Below are positions 26,229-36,645 of a stretch of DNA of 64,000 bases, one piece after another. How positions within the stretch are numbered: position 1 is the stretch's first letter; each line of letters starts with the position of its first letter. The DNA is from Microbacterium barkeri (GTDB lineage Bacteria; Actinomycetota; Actinomycetes; Actinomycetales; Microbacteriaceae). The notes under the pieces are model-generated. The model worked only from the letters and a program-made list of their open reading frames with translations, ran no database searches and was not told the origin of the DNA. The stretch is taken from contig NZ_BSEJ01000007.1 of the NCBI RefSeq assembly GCF_027921765.1, forward strand, positions 1-64,000, given 5' to 3'. Position numbers and translations under genes: made by a program.

Positions 26229-27695
26229 TCAGCCGCGCGTCACGCCGGATACATCGTGCAGGTAGCCGATGCGGCCGTCGTCGTCGCGCACGACGAAGAC
26301 GTCGCCGCGGTCCTCCAGGACGAGGGCCCACGCGGTGGGACCGATGCGGAACAGCGGATCGCCGCTCTCATCCACGACGTCGCGCTCGACCGGGACGAGA
26401 GCCCAGAAGGGCTGGGCGGAGGTCGGACGCTCGTCGGCCTGCGTCGTCTGAGCATCGGCCGCCGGGGCGCCCTCGGATCCTTCGACGAGGCGCGACAGCT
26501 CGTCGGCACCGTCATGGGGGGCGGGCGCCGGCTGCTCGGCATCGGGCTCGGTGACCTGGACGTCGGAGAAGACCTCGGTCTCCTGCACACCATGCTCGGC
26601 GCCGCGCGGCTCGTCGTCGCTGAGGATCGTGTCGTAGAGACCCTCATCGGCAGGCTGCGCGGCCGACGCCTGCTCGGGCGCCGACTGCTCCTCGGGCGCC
26701 GCGGCGGACTCGGGCGCCGCGGCGGACTCGGGCGCCGACGCGTCGTCCGGAGCAGCTGCCGCCGGAGTCACGTAGGGATTCGCGCCCGGAGCGACCCAGG
26801 CGTCCTGCGCGGCACCGTGCTGATGGCCGTATGCGGCCTGACCCGGTTGACCGGCCTGCTGGCCGTAGGGCTGCTGCCCGTAGGGCTGCTGACCGTAGCC
26901 GGCCTGTCCGTACGGCTGCTGACCGTAGGGCTGTCCGTACGGCTGCTGGCCGTAGCCCTGCTGCCCGTGGGGCTGCTGACCGTAGGGCTGCTGCCCGTAC
27001 GCCTGCTGGCCGTACGGTGTCTGCGCGTACTGCTGACCGTAGGGGTGCTGGCCCTGCTGCGCTCCCGGCGCCTGCGGCCATCCGCCCTGCCCGGCCGGCG
27101 CGTTCGGCCATCCGCCCTGCGCGGCCGGCTGCGGACGCGGCGCGCGTGCGACAGGACGCGCCTTCCGCGCCGCGGGGTGCGCGGTGCTCTCCTCACGGCC
27201 GTCGAAGTCCTCGCGGAAGGGCGGGACGAACGGGGCGACCACCGTGAAGAACACCCCGGCGAGCATGAGGAGCGCCTCGAGCCAGGGCACCCACGTGAGG
27301 AACCACTCGCCGCCCTGCGCACCCCAGGCGAGGCGGCTCACCCACAGCACCGCGCCCACCGAGAACGCGACCGAGGCGAACTGGTCGACGCCGAGCGATC
27401 CGACGCGGGTGATGGCCGTGGGCGCGAGACGGCGGAGCAGGATGAGGAACGCGCCGGCGGCGGGCAGGAGGGCGCCGAGGATCCAGTCGAGGCCCGATGC
27501 CCAGATCGGCACGAACGAGAACCGCACGATGGAGAAGAACGAGAACAGCAGCGCGAGGCCGCCGACGATGACGAGGATGAGCTCACGCGCCGTGAACGGC
27601 CCGACGCCGTTCTGCGGGCGCCCGCTGTTCGTCTCCCGCGGCGCGTGCGCCGCCGGTTCGGGCTGGGGCGTGTAGCCGGGGTACTGGTCGCTCAC
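26229..27695 (-). CDS. Membrane protein with Tyr-Gly-Gln low-complexity repeats
   Basis: 488 aa, start GTG with GGAAGG upstream. Order: a short polar N-terminus ([13 protein letters not shown]); four hydrophobic helices (about 38-61, 69-89, 105-122 and 139-158); a basic linker; a repeat domain at 217-294 built from [10 protein letters not shown] units; an Ala/Pro/Glu-rich acidic stretch with two AAPES units; and a folded C-terminal segment of about 60 residues ([19 protein letters not shown] ... [16 protein letters not shown]) that looks like a small beta domain. The Tyr/Gln/Gly composition is prion-like. No family is recognised for the whole protein; similar proteins near dnaE1 are known in Microbacteriaceae. 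Confidence 0.75.
   Translation of the reverse strand: MSDQYPGYTPQPEPAAHAPRETNSGRPQNGVGPFTARELILVIVGGLALLFSFFSIVRFSFVPIWASGLDWILGALLPAAGAFLILLRRLAPTAITRVGSLGVDQFASVAFSVGAVLWVSRLAWGAQGGEWFLTWVPWLEALLMLAGVFFTVVAPFVPPFREDFDGREESTAHPAARKARPVARAPRPQPAAQGGWPNAPAGQGGWPQAPGAQQGQHPYGQQYAQTPYGQQAYGQQPYGQQPHGQQGYGQQPYGQPYGQQPYGQAGYGQQPYGQQPYGQQAGQPGQAAYGHQHGAAQDAWVAPGANPYVTPAAAAPDDASAPESAAAPESAAAPEEQSAPEQASAAQPADEGLYDTILSDDEPRGAEHGVQETEVFSDVQVTEPDAEQPAPAPHDGADELSRLVEGSEGAPAADAQTTQADERPTSAQPFWALVPVERDVVDESGDPLFRIGPTAWALVLEDRGDVFVVRDDDGRIGYLHDVSGVTRG
26826..27053. repeat. Coding tandem repeat (PYGQQ units)
   Basis: Degenerate tandem repeat of about 15 bases per unit (CCGTAGGGCTGCTGA-like on the plus strand), encoding roughly fifteen YGQ units on the minus strand. 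Occasional units are shortened or variant ([10 protein letters not shown]). Confidence 0.85.
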
Positions 27696-27733
27696 CCTGT
27701 GTCCTTCCGTCGAGGTGCGGGTCGATCCTACTT

Positions 27734-27751
27734 GCCGCGCTTCAGCGCGGC
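27734..27751 (-). terminator. Weak hairpin after dnaE1
   Basis: GCCGCGC-TTCA-GCGCGGC, 7-base stem, 35 bases beyond the dnaE1 stop and upstream of the next minus-strand gene. It has no T-run. Confidence 0.35.
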
Positions 27752-27786
27752 CGCGGGCACGACTCCCCTGCCCGCCGGGCGATCGC

Positions 27787-30700
27787 TCACGCGATGCACT
27801 GCGGCCCGAGGAGCGCCTTGAGGTCGCCGAAGAGCTCGGCCGTGATCGAGACGGGCATCGGGATCTCGAACACCTTCGCCGTGCGCCCGCGGTGCATCTT
27901 CAGGCGCACCTCGGTCTCGCCGCGGTGGCGCCGCAGGACCTCCGCGAGGTCCTGCGCGACGCGCTCGGTTGCACGCTGCTCGGGAAGGAGCAGCGTGAGC
28001 GGCCCCGACACCTCGAGCGCGCCCACGTCGGGCACGAAGGCCATCTGCGCGTGGATGTTCAGCCCGTCGTCGCGTCGCGACACGCGGCCGCGCACGGCCA
28101 GCACCGAGTCCTGCTGCAGGATCGGCTGGAACTCCGTGTACGTCTTGCCCATGAACATGACCGTGACCTCGCCGTCGAAGTCCTCGACGGTGATCATGCC
28201 GTAGGGGTTTCCGCTCGACTTCGCGACGCGGTGCTGCGCGCTCGTGACGAGCCCCGCGACGGTCACCTGGTCGCCATCCTGCAGGTCCTCGGAGGCGAGC
28301 AGGTCGCTGATCGTGATCGACCGGTGCTTCGCGAGCGGCACCTCGAGGCCCGCGAGCGGATGGTCGGACACGTAGAGCCCGAGCATCTCGCGCTCGAAGG
28401 CGAGCTTGTCCTTCTTCGTCCACTCGGGGCGGTCCGGCACCTTCTGCACGGCCTCTGGCTCATCCCACAGGCTGTCGAAGTCGAATCCGATCGCGCCGCC
28501 CGCCGCATTGCGCTTGTCGGTGACCGCGGACTCGACCGCCTGCTCGTGGATCTCGAGCAGCGCGCGCCTCGTCGAGCCCATCGTGTCGAAGGCGCCCGCC
28601 TTGATGAGCGACTCGACCGTGCGCTTGTTCGCGACGTGCATCGGCACCCGGCGGAGGAAGTCGTGGAAGTCGGTGTAGGGGCCCTCCTCGCGCGCGGCGA
28701 TGATGCCGTCCACGACGTTCGACCCGACGTTGCGGATCGCGCCGAGGCCGAAGCGGATGTCGTCGCCGACGGCCGCGAAGAAGCCGATCGACTCGGAGAC
28801 ATCCGGCGGCAGCACGTGGATGCCCATCCGACGGCACTCGTTCAGGTACATCGCGAGCTTGTCGCGCGAGTCGCCGACGCTCGTGAGCACCGCCGCCATG
28901 TACTCGGCGGGATAGTGCGCCTTGAGGTACGCGGTCCAGTACGAGACGACGCCGTACGCGGCCGAGTGCGCCTTGTTGAACGCGTAGTCCGAGAAGGGCA
29001 GCAGGATGTCCCAGAGGGCCTTGATCGCGCCCTCGCCGAACCCGCGCTCCTTCATGCCGTTCGAGAAGCCCTCGTACTGCTTGTCGAGCTCGGATTTCTT
29101 CTTCTTGCCCATCGCGCGCCGGAGGATGTCGGCCTGGCCGAGGCTGAAGCCCGCGACCTTCTGGGCGATGGCCATCACCTGCTCCTGGTAGATGATGAGG
29201 CCGTAGGTCGTGTCGAGGATCTCGCGCAGCGGCTCCTCGAGCTCGGGGTGGATCGGCGTGATCTCCTGCTGCCCGTTCTTGCGGAGCGCGTAGTTCGTGT
29301 GCGAGTTCGCGCCCATGGGGCCCGGACGGTACAGGGCGATGACGGCCGAGATGTCCTCGAAGTTGTCGGGCTTCATGAGCCGCAGAAGCGAGCGCATGGG
29401 GCCGCCGTCGAGCTGGAAGACGCCGAGCGTGTCGCCGCGGGAGAGCAGGTCGTAGGCACCGCGGTCGTCGAGCGGCAGGTGCTCGAGGTCGACCTCCTCG
29501 CCGCGGTTGGTGCGGATGTTGTCGAGCGCGTCCGAGAGGATCGTGAGGTTCCGCAGCCCCAGGAAGTCCATCTTGATGAGGCCCAGCGACTCGCACGCCG
29601 GGTAGTCGAACTGCGTGACGATCTGCCCGTCCTGCTCGCGGCGCATGATCGGGATGATGTCGATGAGCGGCTCGCTCGACATGATGACACCGGCCGCGTG
29701 CACGCCCCACTGGCGCTTCAGGCCCTCGAGGCCGACCGCGCGGTCGAAGACCGTGCGCGCCTCGGGATCGGTCTCGATGACCGTCCGGAACTCGCTGGCC
29801 TCCTTGTAGCGCGGGTGCTCGGGGTTGAACATCCCGTCGAGCGGCATGTCCTTGCCCATCACGGCCGGAGGCATGGCCTTCGTGAGCTTCTCGCCCATGC
29901 TGAACGGGAAGCCGAGCACGCGGCCGGCGTCCTTCAGCGCCTGCTTGGACTTGATCGTGCCGTACGTGACGATCTGCGCGACGCGCTCGGAGCCGTACTT
30001 CTCGGTGACGTAGTCGATCACCTCGCCACGGCGGCGGTCGTCGAAGTCGACGTCGAAGTCGGGCATCGAGACGCGGTCGGGGTTGAGGAAGCGCTCGAAG
30101 ATGAGTCCGTGCTCGAGCGGGTCGAGGTCGGTGATGCGCATCGCGTAGGCGGCCATCGAGCCGGCGCCCGAGCCGCGGCCCGGACCGACGCGGATGCCGT
30201 TGTCCTTCGCCCAGTTGATGAAGTCGGCGACGACGAGGAAGTAGCCGGGGAACCCCATCTGGGTGATGATGCCGATCTCGTACTCGGCCTGCTTGCGCGA
30301 CGCCTCCGGGACGCCGTTCGGGTACCGGTAGTGGAGGCCCTTCTCGACCTCCTTCACGAACCAGCTCTCCTCGGTCTCGCCCTCGGGCACCGGGAAGCGC
30401 GGCATGTAGTTCGCCGACGTGTTGAACTCGACGTTGCAGCGCTCGGCGATGAGCAGCGTGTTGTCGCACGCCTCCGGATGGTCGCGGAAGAGCTGGCGCA
30501 TCTCCTGCGCGGTCTTGACGTAGTAGCCGTCGCCGTCGAACTTGAAGCGGTTGGGGTCGTCGAGCGTCGAGCCGGACTGCACGCAGAGGAGCGCCGCGTG
30601 CGCATCGGCCTCGTGCTGGTGCGTGTAGTGCGAGTCGTTCGTCGCGACGAGCGGGATGCCGAGGTCCTTCGCGAGGCGCAGGAGGTCGCTCATGATCCGG

Positions 30701-31299
30701 CGCTCGATGGAGAGGCCGTGATCCATGATCTCGGCGAAGTAGTTCTCCTTGCCGAAGATGTCCTGGAACTCGGCGGCGGCCGCGCGCGCGGCGTCGTACT
30801 GCCCGAGGCGCAGGCGCGTCTGGATCTCGCCCGACGGACATCCGGTCGTGGCGATGAGGCCCTTGCCGTACGTCTGCAGCAGCTCGCGGTCCATGCGGGG
30901 CTTGAAGTAGTAGCCCTCGATGCTCGACAGCGAGCTGAGGCGGAACAGGTTGTGCATGCCCTGCGTCGTCTCGCTGAACAGCGTCATGTGCGTGTACGCG
31001 CCGGAGCCCGACACGTCGTCGCTCTTCTGATCGGGCGAGCCCCACTGCACGCGCGACTTGTCGCTGCGGTGCGTTCCGGGCGTGACGTAGGCCTCGAGTC
31101 CGATGATCGGCTTCACGCCCGAGGCCTTGGCGGCCTTGTAGAACTCGAACGCCGCGAACGTGTTGCCGTGGTCGGTGACCGCGATCGCCGGCATGCCGTA
31201 GTCGGCCGCCGCCTGCGTCATCGCCGAGAGCTTCGCCGCCCCGTCGAGCATCGAGTACTCGCTGTGCACGTGGAGGTGGACGAAGGAATCAGACGCCAT
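27787..31299 (-). CDS. dnaE: DNA polymerase III alpha subunit, replicative
   Basis: 1170 aa main replicative polymerase. The PHP domain starts at the N-terminus ([19 protein letters not shown]); active PHP domains of this kind provide proofreading in actinobacteria. The catalytic PDFDVDF is at 413-419. The beta-clamp and OB-fold regions are toward the C-terminus ([14 protein letters not shown]). It follows the rluA gene, separated by a hairpin, and has its own leaderless-type promoter. Length and motifs are complete, and it is distinct from dnaE2 at the window start. Confidence 0.97.
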   Translation of the reverse strand: MASDSFVHLHVHSEYSMLDGAAKLSAMTQAAADYGMPAIAVTDHGNTFAAFEFYKAAKASGVKPIIGLEAYVTPGTHRSDKSRVQWGSPDQKSDDVSGSGAYTHMTLFSETTQGMHNLFRLSSLSSIEGYYFKPRMDRELLQTYGKGLIATTGCPSGEIQTRLRLGQYDAARAAAAEFQDIFGKENYFAEIMDHGLSIERRIMSDLLRLAKDLGIPLVATNDSHYTHQHEADAHAALLCVQSGSTLDDPNRFKFDGDGYYVKTAQEMRQLFRDHPEACDNTLLIAERCNVEFNTSANYMPRFPVPEGETEESWFVKEVEKGLHYRYPNGVPEASRKQAEYEIGIITQMGFPGYFLVVADFINWAKDNGIRVGPGRGSGAGSMAAYAMRITDLDPLEHGLIFERFLNPDRVSMPDFDVDFDDRRRGEVIDYVTEKYGSERVAQIVTYGTIKSKQALKDAGRVLGFPFSMGEKLTKAMPPAVMGKDMPLDGMFNPEHPRYKEASEFRTVIETDPEARTVFDRAVGLEGLKRQWGVHAAGVIMSSEPLIDIIPIMRREQDGQIVTQFDYPACESLGLIKMDFLGLRNLTILSDALDNIRTNRGEEVDLEHLPLDDRGAYDLLSRGDTLGVFQLDGGPMRSLLRLMKPDNFEDISAVIALYRPGPMGANSHTNYALRKNGQQEITPIHPELEEPLREILDTTYGLIIYQEQVMAIAQKVAGFSLGQADILRRAMGKKKKSELDKQYEGFSNGMKERGFGEGAIKALWDILLPFSDYAFNKAHSAAYGVVSYWTAYLKAHYPAEYMAAVLTSVGDSRDKLAMYLNECRRMGIHVLPPDVSESIGFFAAVGDDIRFGLGAIRNVGSNVVDGIIAAREEGPYTDFHDFLRRVPMHVANKRTVESLIKAGAFDTMGSTRRALLEIHEQAVESAVTDKRNAAGGAIGFDFDSLWDEPEAVQKVPDRPEWTKKDKLAFEREMLGLYVSDHPLAGLEVPLAKHRSITISDLLASEDLQDGDQVTVAGLVTSAQHRVAKSSGNPYGMITVEDFDGEVTVMFMGKTYTEFQPILQQDSVLAVRGRVSRRDDGLNIHAQMAFVPDVGALEVSGPLTLLLPEQRATERVAQDLAEVLRRHRGETEVRLKMHRGRTAKVFEIPMPVSITAELFGDLKALLGPQCIA

Positions 31300-31305
31300 G
31301 CCTCG

Positions 31306-31311
31306 AGTCTA
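31306..31311 (-). promoter_or_regulatory. Leaderless -10 box of dnaE1
   Basis: TAGACT on the minus strand, six bases (CGAGGC) before the ATG at 31299. The same six bases separate box and ATG at trpD. Confidence 0.6.
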
Positions 31312-31317
31312 CGTTCG

Positions 31318-31351
31318 GCGTCCGACACGGAGCCGGGGGCGTGTCGGGCGC
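31318..31351 (-). terminator. Hairpin after rluA
   Basis: GCGTCCGACAC pairs with GTGTCGGGCGC (one mismatch) around a 12-base loop, 35 bases beyond the rluA-family stop. It may end the lspA-rluA transcript before dnaE1. Confidence 0.5.
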
Positions 31352-31386
31352 GCGCCGCCCGCGCCGCCCGAGGGCGGGCGACGGCG

Positions 31387-32310
31387 CTACTCGCCGCGGA
31401 GGACCGCGAGCGCGTGGGCGAGATCCGCGGGGTACTCCGAGGTGAACTGCACCCACTCCCCCGATCCGGGATGCGCGAACGCGAGCTTATGCGCGTGCAG
31501 CCACTGGCGCGTGAGACCGAGCCGCGCCGAGAGCGTCGGGTCCGCGCCGTAGAGGGGGTCGCCGACGCAGGGATGGCGGTGCGCCGCCATGTGCACGCGG
31601 ATCTGGTGCGTGCGGCCCGTCTCGAGGTGGATCTCGAGAAGCGAGGCGCCGGGGAACGCCTCGATGGTCTCGTAGTGCGTGATGGAGTCCTTGCCGTCCG
31701 GAGTGACGGCGAACTTCCACGAATGGCTCGGATGGCGGCCGATCGGCGCGTCGATCGTCCCGGTCAGCGGGTCGGGGTGGCCCTGCACGACCGCGTGGTA
31801 GATCTTGTCGACCGTGCGCTCCTTGAACGCGCGCTTGAGCAGCGTGTAGGCGCGCTCGGTCTTCGCCACGACCATGAGCCCGCTCGTGCCGACGTCGAGG
31901 CGATGCACGATGCCCTGGCGCTCCGCGGCGCCCGTCGTCGCGACGCGCACGCCCGCGGCCAGAAGGGCGCCCAGCACGGTCGGCCCCTCCCAGCCGAGGG
32001 AGGGATGCGCCGCCACTCCCGATGGCTTGTCGACGACGACGATGTCGTCGTCCTGGTGGACGATGCCCAGCTCGGGCACCTCGACCGGCACGACCCGCGG
32101 CTCCTCCTTCGGCTGCCACTCGACGTCGATCCAGGAGCCGGCCGAGACGCGGTCGGACTTGCCGACCGTGACGCCGTCGACCTGCACGCCGCCGGACTCG
32201 GCGACCTCGGCGGCGAAGGTCCGCGAGAAGCCGAGCATCTTCGCGAGAGCCGCGTCCACGCGCGTCCCCTCGAGCCCGTCGGGGATCGGCAGCCGCCGGG
32301 ACTGGCTCAC
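31387..32310 (-). CDS. RluA-family 23S rRNA pseudouridine synthase
   Basis: 307 aa. An N-terminal S4 RNA-binding domain ([19 protein letters not shown]) is followed by the RluA/RluD catalytic domain, with [15 protein letters not shown] holding the nucleophile Asp139. It converts uridine to pseudouridine in 23S rRNA; the exact site (RluD-like) is inferred. The GTG start overlaps the lspA stop (GTGA), so the two genes form one unit, as in many bacteria. Confidence 0.93.
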   Translation of the reverse strand: MSQSRRLPIPDGLEGTRVDAALAKMLGFSRTFAAEVAESGGVQVDGVTVGKSDRVSAGSWIDVEWQPKEEPRVVPVEVPELGIVHQDDDIVVVDKPSGVAAHPSLGWEGPTVLGALLAAGVRVATTGAAERQGIVHRLDVGTSGLMVVAKTERAYTLLKRAFKERTVDKIYHAVVQGHPDPLTGTIDAPIGRHPSHSWKFAVTPDGKDSITHYETIEAFPGASLLEIHLETGRTHQIRVHMAAHRHPCVGDPLYGADPTLSARLGLTRQWLHAHKLAFAHPGSGEWVQFTSEYPADLAHALAVLRGE

Positions 32311-32897
32311 GCGTGCCGTCCTGCGTCGGCGCCCTCGTCATCCGGATGCGCGCCCTCGGCGACGGCGCGGTCCTTCTCGCGCGAGCCGTCGAAGCGGATG
32401 CCGACGAGAGTGAGCAGCGCGACCGAGATCATCATCGACACGATGAAGATGTCGGCGACGTTGTAGATCGCGGGAGTGGTCCAGAACCACATCCACGGCG
32501 TCAGGATGAAGTCGACCACGTGGCCCACGGCGAACCCGGGCTCCCGGAACACCCGGTCGACGAGGTTGCCGAGCACGCCGCCGAGCAGCAGGCCGAGCAC
32601 GACCGCCCAGAGCCGCGAGCGGATGCGCGTGATCGCGAGCCAGACGATCGCCGACGCGACGAGCGCCATGGCGAGGGTGAAGACCCAGGTCACGCCCTCA
32701 CCGAGGGAGAACGCCGCACCCGGGTTGTAGACGAGGTGCCACTGCAGAGCGTCGCCGACGACGGGAACCGTGCGCCCGGGGTCGAGGCTCTGGATGGCGA
32801 GCTGCTTGCTGAACTGGTCGGCGGCCAGCACGACGATCGCGAGGATCGCGATCGTCGTACCGGCCGCCGCCGCACGCAGAGGGGGTCGGCCCGACAA
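32307..32897 (-). CDS. lspA: Lipoprotein signal peptidase (signal peptidase II)
   Basis: 196 aa membrane aspartyl protease that removes the signal peptide of lipoproteins after lipidation (CtaC and the lipoprotein at 5042 would be clients). Catalytic Asp residues lie in GNLVDR (Asp114) and YNVADI (Asp149), with VVDF between them. Four membrane helices are visible. The start is uncertain: TTG 32897 is the only plausible upstream codon, lacks a clear ribosome site, and is 9 bases after the divIVA stop. The C-terminus is a charged tail ([16 protein letters not shown]). Confidence 0.92.
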   Translation of the reverse strand: MSGRPPLRAAAAGTTIAILAIVVLAADQFSKQLAIQSLDPGRTVPVVGDALQWHLVYNPGAAFSLGEGVTWVFTLAMALVASAIVWLAITRIRSRLWAVVLGLLLGGVLGNLVDRVFREPGFAVGHVVDFILTPWMWFWTTPAIYNVADIFIVSMMISVALLTLVGIRFDGSREKDRAVAEGAHPDDEGADAGRHA

Positions 32898-32905
32898 GAC
32901 GGGCT

Positions 32906-33535
32906 TTACAGACCGATTGCCGAGACCGGGGTCGAGCTCGCGGGCGTGGCCGACGAGTCGAGGTCCTTGAGCTTGGTCTCGAAGTACGTGCGCAGCTGCT
33001 GACGGTAGTCGCGCTCGAACTGGCGGAGCTCCGTGATGCGGCCCTCGAGCGTCTTGCGCTCGCTCTCGAGCTTCGCGTGGATCTCGCGCTGCTTGGCCTC
33101 GGCCTCCGAGACGATCTGGCTCGCCTTGGTGTTCGCCTCGCTGACGATCTGCTCGGCCGTGGCCTGGCCCTCGGCGACGTGCTCGTCGTGCAGGCGCTGC
33201 GCGCGCTCGATGATGCTCGCGGCGCTCGTGGCGGTCGACGACACGGCGGGAGCAGCGGCCGGAGCCTCCTGCGCGGGGGCCGGCGCGGCGGGTGCCTCGG
33301 CGACAGGAGCCGGAGCGACCTCGGCGGGAGCCTCAGCGGCGGCAGGCGCCGGAGCGGCCTCGCCCGACTCGTACTGAGCGAGCTTCGCCTTCAGCTGCTC
33401 GTTCTCCTCGATGGTCTTGCGCCACTCGACGACGATCTCATCCAGGAAGTCGTCGACCTCGTCCGGGTCGAAGCCCTCCTTGAACCGGACGTGCTGGAAC
33501 TGCTTGGTGACGACGTCATCCGGGGTCAATGCCAT
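32906..33535 (-). CDS. divIVA: DivIVA / Wag31 polar growth protein
   Basis: 209 aa. The N-terminal membrane-binding segment (ALTPDDVVTKQFQHVRFKEG, 2-21) with FDPDEVDDFLDEI is highly typical of DivIVA. A coiled coil follows, then an Ala/Pro/Glu-rich linker (about 58-98) and a second coiled coil (about 103-190). It collects at curved membranes (poles, septa) and directs cell-wall growth. AAAGAGGAG precedes the ATG. It lies downstream of sepF and yggT in the classic actinobacterial order. Confidence 0.95.
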   Translation of the reverse strand: MALTPDDVVTKQFQHVRFKEGFDPDEVDDFLDEIVVEWRKTIEENEQLKAKLAQYESGEAAPAPAAAEAPAEVAPAPVAEAPAAPAPAQEAPAAAPAVSSTATSAASIIERAQRLHDEHVAEGQATAEQIVSEANTKASQIVSEAEAKQREIHAKLESERKTLEGRITELRQFERDYRQQLRTYFETKLKDLDSSATPASSTPVSAIGL

Positions 33536-33656
33536 GGTTTTGGCTCCTCTTTCGATGAGTACTCGGTCGGCGGCCGGGAACGAACCTGGCACGTGTCCGT
33601 GTCTGACAGCATAACCGCCGCTCATGGGCGTTGCCGAGCCGCGACCCGGGGAGGGG

Positions 33657-33959
33657 TCAGAGATAGGTGAGGGTCCGCGTCACCGACAGCAGGATGAAGC
33701 AGAGCAGCATCGTGAGCGCGAACGCGAAGTCGATCGCGATCCCGCCGACGCGAAGCGGGGGGATGACTCGCCGGAACATCTTGATCGGAGGGTCGGTGAG
33801 CGTGTACGCGATCTCCGCGAGCACGAGCACCGCTCCCTTGGGACGCCACTCGCGGTTGAACATCGGGATGTACTCCAGGATGAGGCGCCCGAAGAGCACG
33901 AAGATGTACAGCAGCAGTGCGAAGTTCAGGATCGACGCGATGAGTCCGAGTGCGCTCAC
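33657..33959 (-). CDS. YggT family membrane protein
   Basis: 100 aa with two helical pairs, one at the N-terminus (IASILNFALLLYIFVLFGRLIL) and one at the C-terminus (IDFAFALTMLLCFILLSV), and the family segment DPPIKMFRRVIPPLRVGGIAIDF between them. GTG start. Function is unsettled; the gene is always near sepF and divIVA in this group and probably acts at the division or growth site. Confidence 0.9.
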   Translation of the reverse strand: MSALGLIASILNFALLLYIFVLFGRLILEYIPMFNREWRPKGAVLVLAEIAYTLTDPPIKMFRRVIPPLRVGGIAIDFAFALTMLLCFILLSVTRTLTYL

Positions 33960-33996
33960 AGCGTACGATTCTGCCCGATTCGGCTGTGCGGGGCCG

Positions 33997-34500
33997 TCAC
34001 GACTGCGCGAACGGCGCCGACTCGATGTCGGCGTGCGCGATCGCCCCGTCGCCCGAGACGGCGATGTTCTCCGGCGACAGCAGGAAGACCTTGCTCGTGA
34101 CGCGCTCGATGCGGCCGTACAGGCCGAGCGAGAGACCGCTCGCGAAGTCGATGAGGCGGCGCGCGTCGGCGTCGCTCATCTGCGAGAGGTTGATGATCAC
34201 GGGGATGCCGTCGCGGAAGTGCTCGGCGATCGTCTGAGCGTCGCGGTACTGCTTGGGGTGGACCGTGACGATCTCGTTGACCGCGCCGGACGCGGGCTGG
34301 CGCACCACGGCGGGGCGACGCAGCGGCGTGACGGGCGCGGGAGCTGCCTCTTCGATGAGCTTCTCCTCTCGGTGCGGACGCTCTTCGCGCACGATGCGCT
34401 CTTCGCGCGGCGTGCGGGACTGCGCCGCGGCCTCTTCCTCGTACTCTTCCTCGTCGGCGAGGCCGAGGTAGACCATCGTCTTCTTGAGCGGGTTCGCCAT
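33997..34500 (-). CDS. sepF: Cell division protein SepF
   Basis: 167 aa FtsZ membrane anchor. The N-terminal amphipathic helix ([13 protein letters not shown]) binds the membrane. A charged linker (about 17-50) follows, then the SepF core ([47 protein letters not shown]). It replaces FtsA, which is absent here. GGAGGACG precedes the ATG, and a TAGCCT box (34532-34537) overlapping the end of the yggS-like gene may serve as its promoter. Confidence 0.95.
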   Translation of the reverse strand: MANPLKKTMVYLGLADEEEYEEEAAAQSRTPREERIVREERPHREEKLIEEAAPAPVTPLRRPAVVRQPASGAVNEIVTVHPKQYRDAQTIAEHFRDGIPVIINLSQMSDADARRLIDFASGLSLGLYGRIERVTSKVFLLSPENIAVSGDGAIAHADIESAPFAQS

Positions 34501-34534
34501 GGCGTCCTCCGTTGTGTTCGCGTCTTGTCCGAGG

Positions 34535-35218
34535 CTAACCCCGCGCGTCGCGCGGGCCCGTGATTGCGGATCCGATCCGCAGGTGTGTCGCGCCGCAGGC
34601 GATCGCCTCGACGAGATCCGCCGACATGCCGGCGGAGATCCAGGTCGCGTGCGGCTCCACCGAGCGCACGCGCGCGGCGTAGCCCGCGAGTCGCTCGAAC
34701 GCGGCAGCAGGGGCCTCTCCGAGCGGCGCGACGGCCATGACGCCCCTGAGGGCGAGCGACGGCGCCGCGGCGATCCGCTCGGCGAGCGCCTCGATGCCAT
34801 CCGGCGCGACGCCCCCGCGGGCGGGGTCGTCGGTGAGGTTGATCTGCACGAGCACGTCGAGCGGGCTCTCCCCCGGCTCGGCCGCAGCCTCGAGCGCGTC
34901 GACGAGCCGATCACGGTCGACCGAGTGCACGGCCGAGGCGACCCGGCGAACCGCTCGCGCCTTCTTCGTCTGCAGCTGGCCGATGAAGTGCCAGCGCAGG
35001 CCGAGGGGCGCGAGCTCCTCCGCCTTCGCGACGAGCTCCTGCTGGCGGTTCTCGCCGACGTCGACGACCCCGAGCCCGTGCAGCTCGCGCACGAGCGCGG
35101 CGGGATGGAACTTCGTCACGACGATCCGGGTGATCTCCCCGGCGTCGCGCCCCGCCGCGCGTGCGGCATCAGCGATCTGAGCGTCGACGGCCGCCAGACG
35201 CTCGGCGAGGCCCGACAC
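34535..35218 (-). CDS. YggS family pyridoxal phosphate homeostasis protein
   Basis: 227 aa PLP-binding protein of the alanine racemase N-terminal fold, without known enzymatic activity. The PLP Lys is in IVVTKFHPA, and [21 protein letters not shown] and the C-terminal [11 protein letters not shown] are family marks. GTG start, 3 bases after the ftsZ stop. In many relatives pgeF (yfiH) lies between ftsZ and this gene; here there is no room for it. Confidence 0.94.
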   Translation of the reverse strand: MSGLAERLAAVDAQIADAARAAGRDAGEITRIVVTKFHPAALVRELHGLGVVDVGENRQQELVAKAEELAPLGLRWHFIGQLQTKKARAVRRVASAVHSVDRDRLVDALEAAAEPGESPLDVLVQINLTDDPARGGVAPDGIEALAERIAAAPSLALRGVMAVAPLGEAPAAAFERLAGYAARVRSVEPHATWISAGMSADLVEAIACGATHLRIGSAITGPRDARG

Positions 35219-35221
35219 GGC

Positions 35222-36397
35222 CTACTTCAGGAAGTCGGGGATGTCGAGGTCGTCGTCGCCGAACGCCGAGTCGAACCCGCTCGAGTCGGGCAGGACCGGG
35301 TTCGTCGCGCCGACGCTGACGGGCTCGCGCTCGGCACGCGACGTCTCGGCCGCGGGCTTCTCCTCGGTCTTCACGACGGTCGGGAGCGACGCGGGCTTCT
35401 GCGGCTCGACGCGCCCGCCGAACGCGGGGACCTCGACGCGCGGCTGCGGCTCGCCGCTGTCGAACCCGGCCGCGATGACCGTGACGCGCACCTCGTCGCC
35501 GAGGGTGTCGTCGATGACCGTTCCGAAGATGATGTTGGCCTCGGGGTGCGCGGCCTCCTTGACGAGCTGCGCGGCGTCGTTGATCTCGAAGATGCCGAGG
35601 TTCGACCCGCCCTGGATCGACAGCAGCACGCCGTGCGCACCCTCGATCGACGCCTCGAGCAGGGGCGATTCGACGGCGAGCTCCGCCGCCTTGATCGCCC
35701 GGTCGGCTCCGCGCGCGGAGCCGATGCCCATGAGGGCGGAACCGGCCCCCTGCATGACCGACTTGACGTCGGCGAAGTCGAGGTTGATGAGACCCGGCGT
35801 CGTGATGAGGTCGGTGATGCCCTGAACACCCGCGAGGAGCACCTGGTCGGCCGTCGCGAACGCCTCGACCATGGAGATGCCGCGGTCGCTGATCTCGAGG
35901 AGACGGTCGTTCGGCACGACGATGAGCGTGTCGACCTCTTCCTTCAGGGTCGCGACGCCGAGCTCCGCCTGGTTCTGCCGGCGACGGCCCTCGAAGGAGA
36001 AGGGCTTCGTGACGACGCCGATCGTGAGCGCGCCGATCGACTTCGCGATGCGCGCGACGACGGGCGCGCCGCCCGTGCCGGTGCCGCCGCCCTCGCCTGC
36101 CGTGACGAACACCATGTCGGCGCCCGCGAGCGCCTGCTCGATCTCCTCCGCGTGGTCCTCCGCCGCGCGGCGCCCGACCTCGGGGTCGGCGCCCGCGCCG
36201 AGCCCTCGCGTCAGCTCGCGGCCGACGTCGAGCTTGACGTCGGCGTCGCTCATGAGCAGCGCCTGCGCATCCGTGTTGACCGCGATGAACTCGACGCCGC
36301 GAAGCCCGAGTTCGATCATGCGGTTCACCGCGTTGACGCCACCGCCGCCGACGCCGACGACCTTGATCACGGCGAGGTAGTTCTGGTTCTGGCTCAT
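35222..36397 (-). CDS. ftsZ: Cell division protein FtsZ
   Basis: 391 aa tubulin-like GTPase that forms the Z ring. The ATG at 36397 has GGAGGCCGG upstream; a longer frame is open but lacks a ribosome site. [13 protein letters not shown] (15-27) and the GTP loop GGGTGTGG (103-110) are intact, as is [11 protein letters not shown] with the T7 region. A variable linker leads to the conserved tail DLDIPDFLK (383-391), the docking site for SepF and others. It is preceded by a 248-base AT-richer spacer that probably carries its own promoters. Confidence 0.97.
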   Translation of the reverse strand: MSQNQNYLAVIKVVGVGGGGVNAVNRMIELGLRGVEFIAVNTDAQALLMSDADVKLDVGRELTRGLGAGADPEVGRRAAEDHAEEIEQALAGADMVFVTAGEGGGTGTGGAPVVARIAKSIGALTIGVVTKPFSFEGRRRQNQAELGVATLKEEVDTLIVVPNDRLLEISDRGISMVEAFATADQVLLAGVQGITDLITTPGLINLDFADVKSVMQGAGSALMGIGSARGADRAIKAAELAVESPLLEASIEGAHGVLLSIQGGSNLGIFEINDAAQLVKEAAHPEANIIFGTVIDDTLGDEVRVTVIAAGFDSGEPQPRVEVPAFGGRVEPQKPASLPTVVKTEEKPAAETSRAEREPVSVGATNPVLPDSSGFDSAFGDDDLDIPDFLK

Positions 36398-36645
36398 GCC
36401 GGCCTCCGTATCGACCCCAGGCTTCACCGGGCCTCAACCTTCACGTTCAAGTAGAGGGTTAAAGTATTGCCCGGTATGTATTTCTTTCGTGCTCGACGCT
36501 ACGTGCGGCGCGGGCGCCACGCGCGCAATGGATGCGGGCGTGTCGGGAGAAATTCCCGGAATGCCCCGCCCCCTGCTCGCATGTCTCACTTCGGCACGGA
36601 TCTCGACGCCCAAAACCGCCCGTCGTGAGACACGGTCCAAGGTTG
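36398..36645 (-). promoter_or_regulatory. ftsQ-ftsZ intergenic region, likely ftsZ promoters
   Basis: A 248-base non-coding gap with an AT-rich patch (about 36440-36495) that is unusual at this GC level. On the minus strand it contains AATACTTTAACCCTCTACTTG, followed by a partly palindromic stretch at 36438-36457. Actinobacterial ftsZ commonly has extra promoters here. No single box could be assigned with certainty. Confidence 0.5.

Noticed and set aside
26826-27053. Short regular repeats that could suggest a CRISPR array
   Set aside because: Units are contiguous, of about 15 bases, in frame and encode PYGQQ; there are no unique spacers and no cas genes.
27715-32466. Very long open frame on the plus strand opposite dnaE1 and rluA (over 1500 codons)
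   Set aside because: It mirrors the codons of two certain genes on the other strand; at this GC content, stop-free antisense frames are expected. The translation is Arg/Val/Asp/Leu-rich with no recognisable domain.
32881-32905. Attenuator or hairpin between divIVA and lspA
   Set aside because: Only 8 bases separate the genes and no stable stem is visible.
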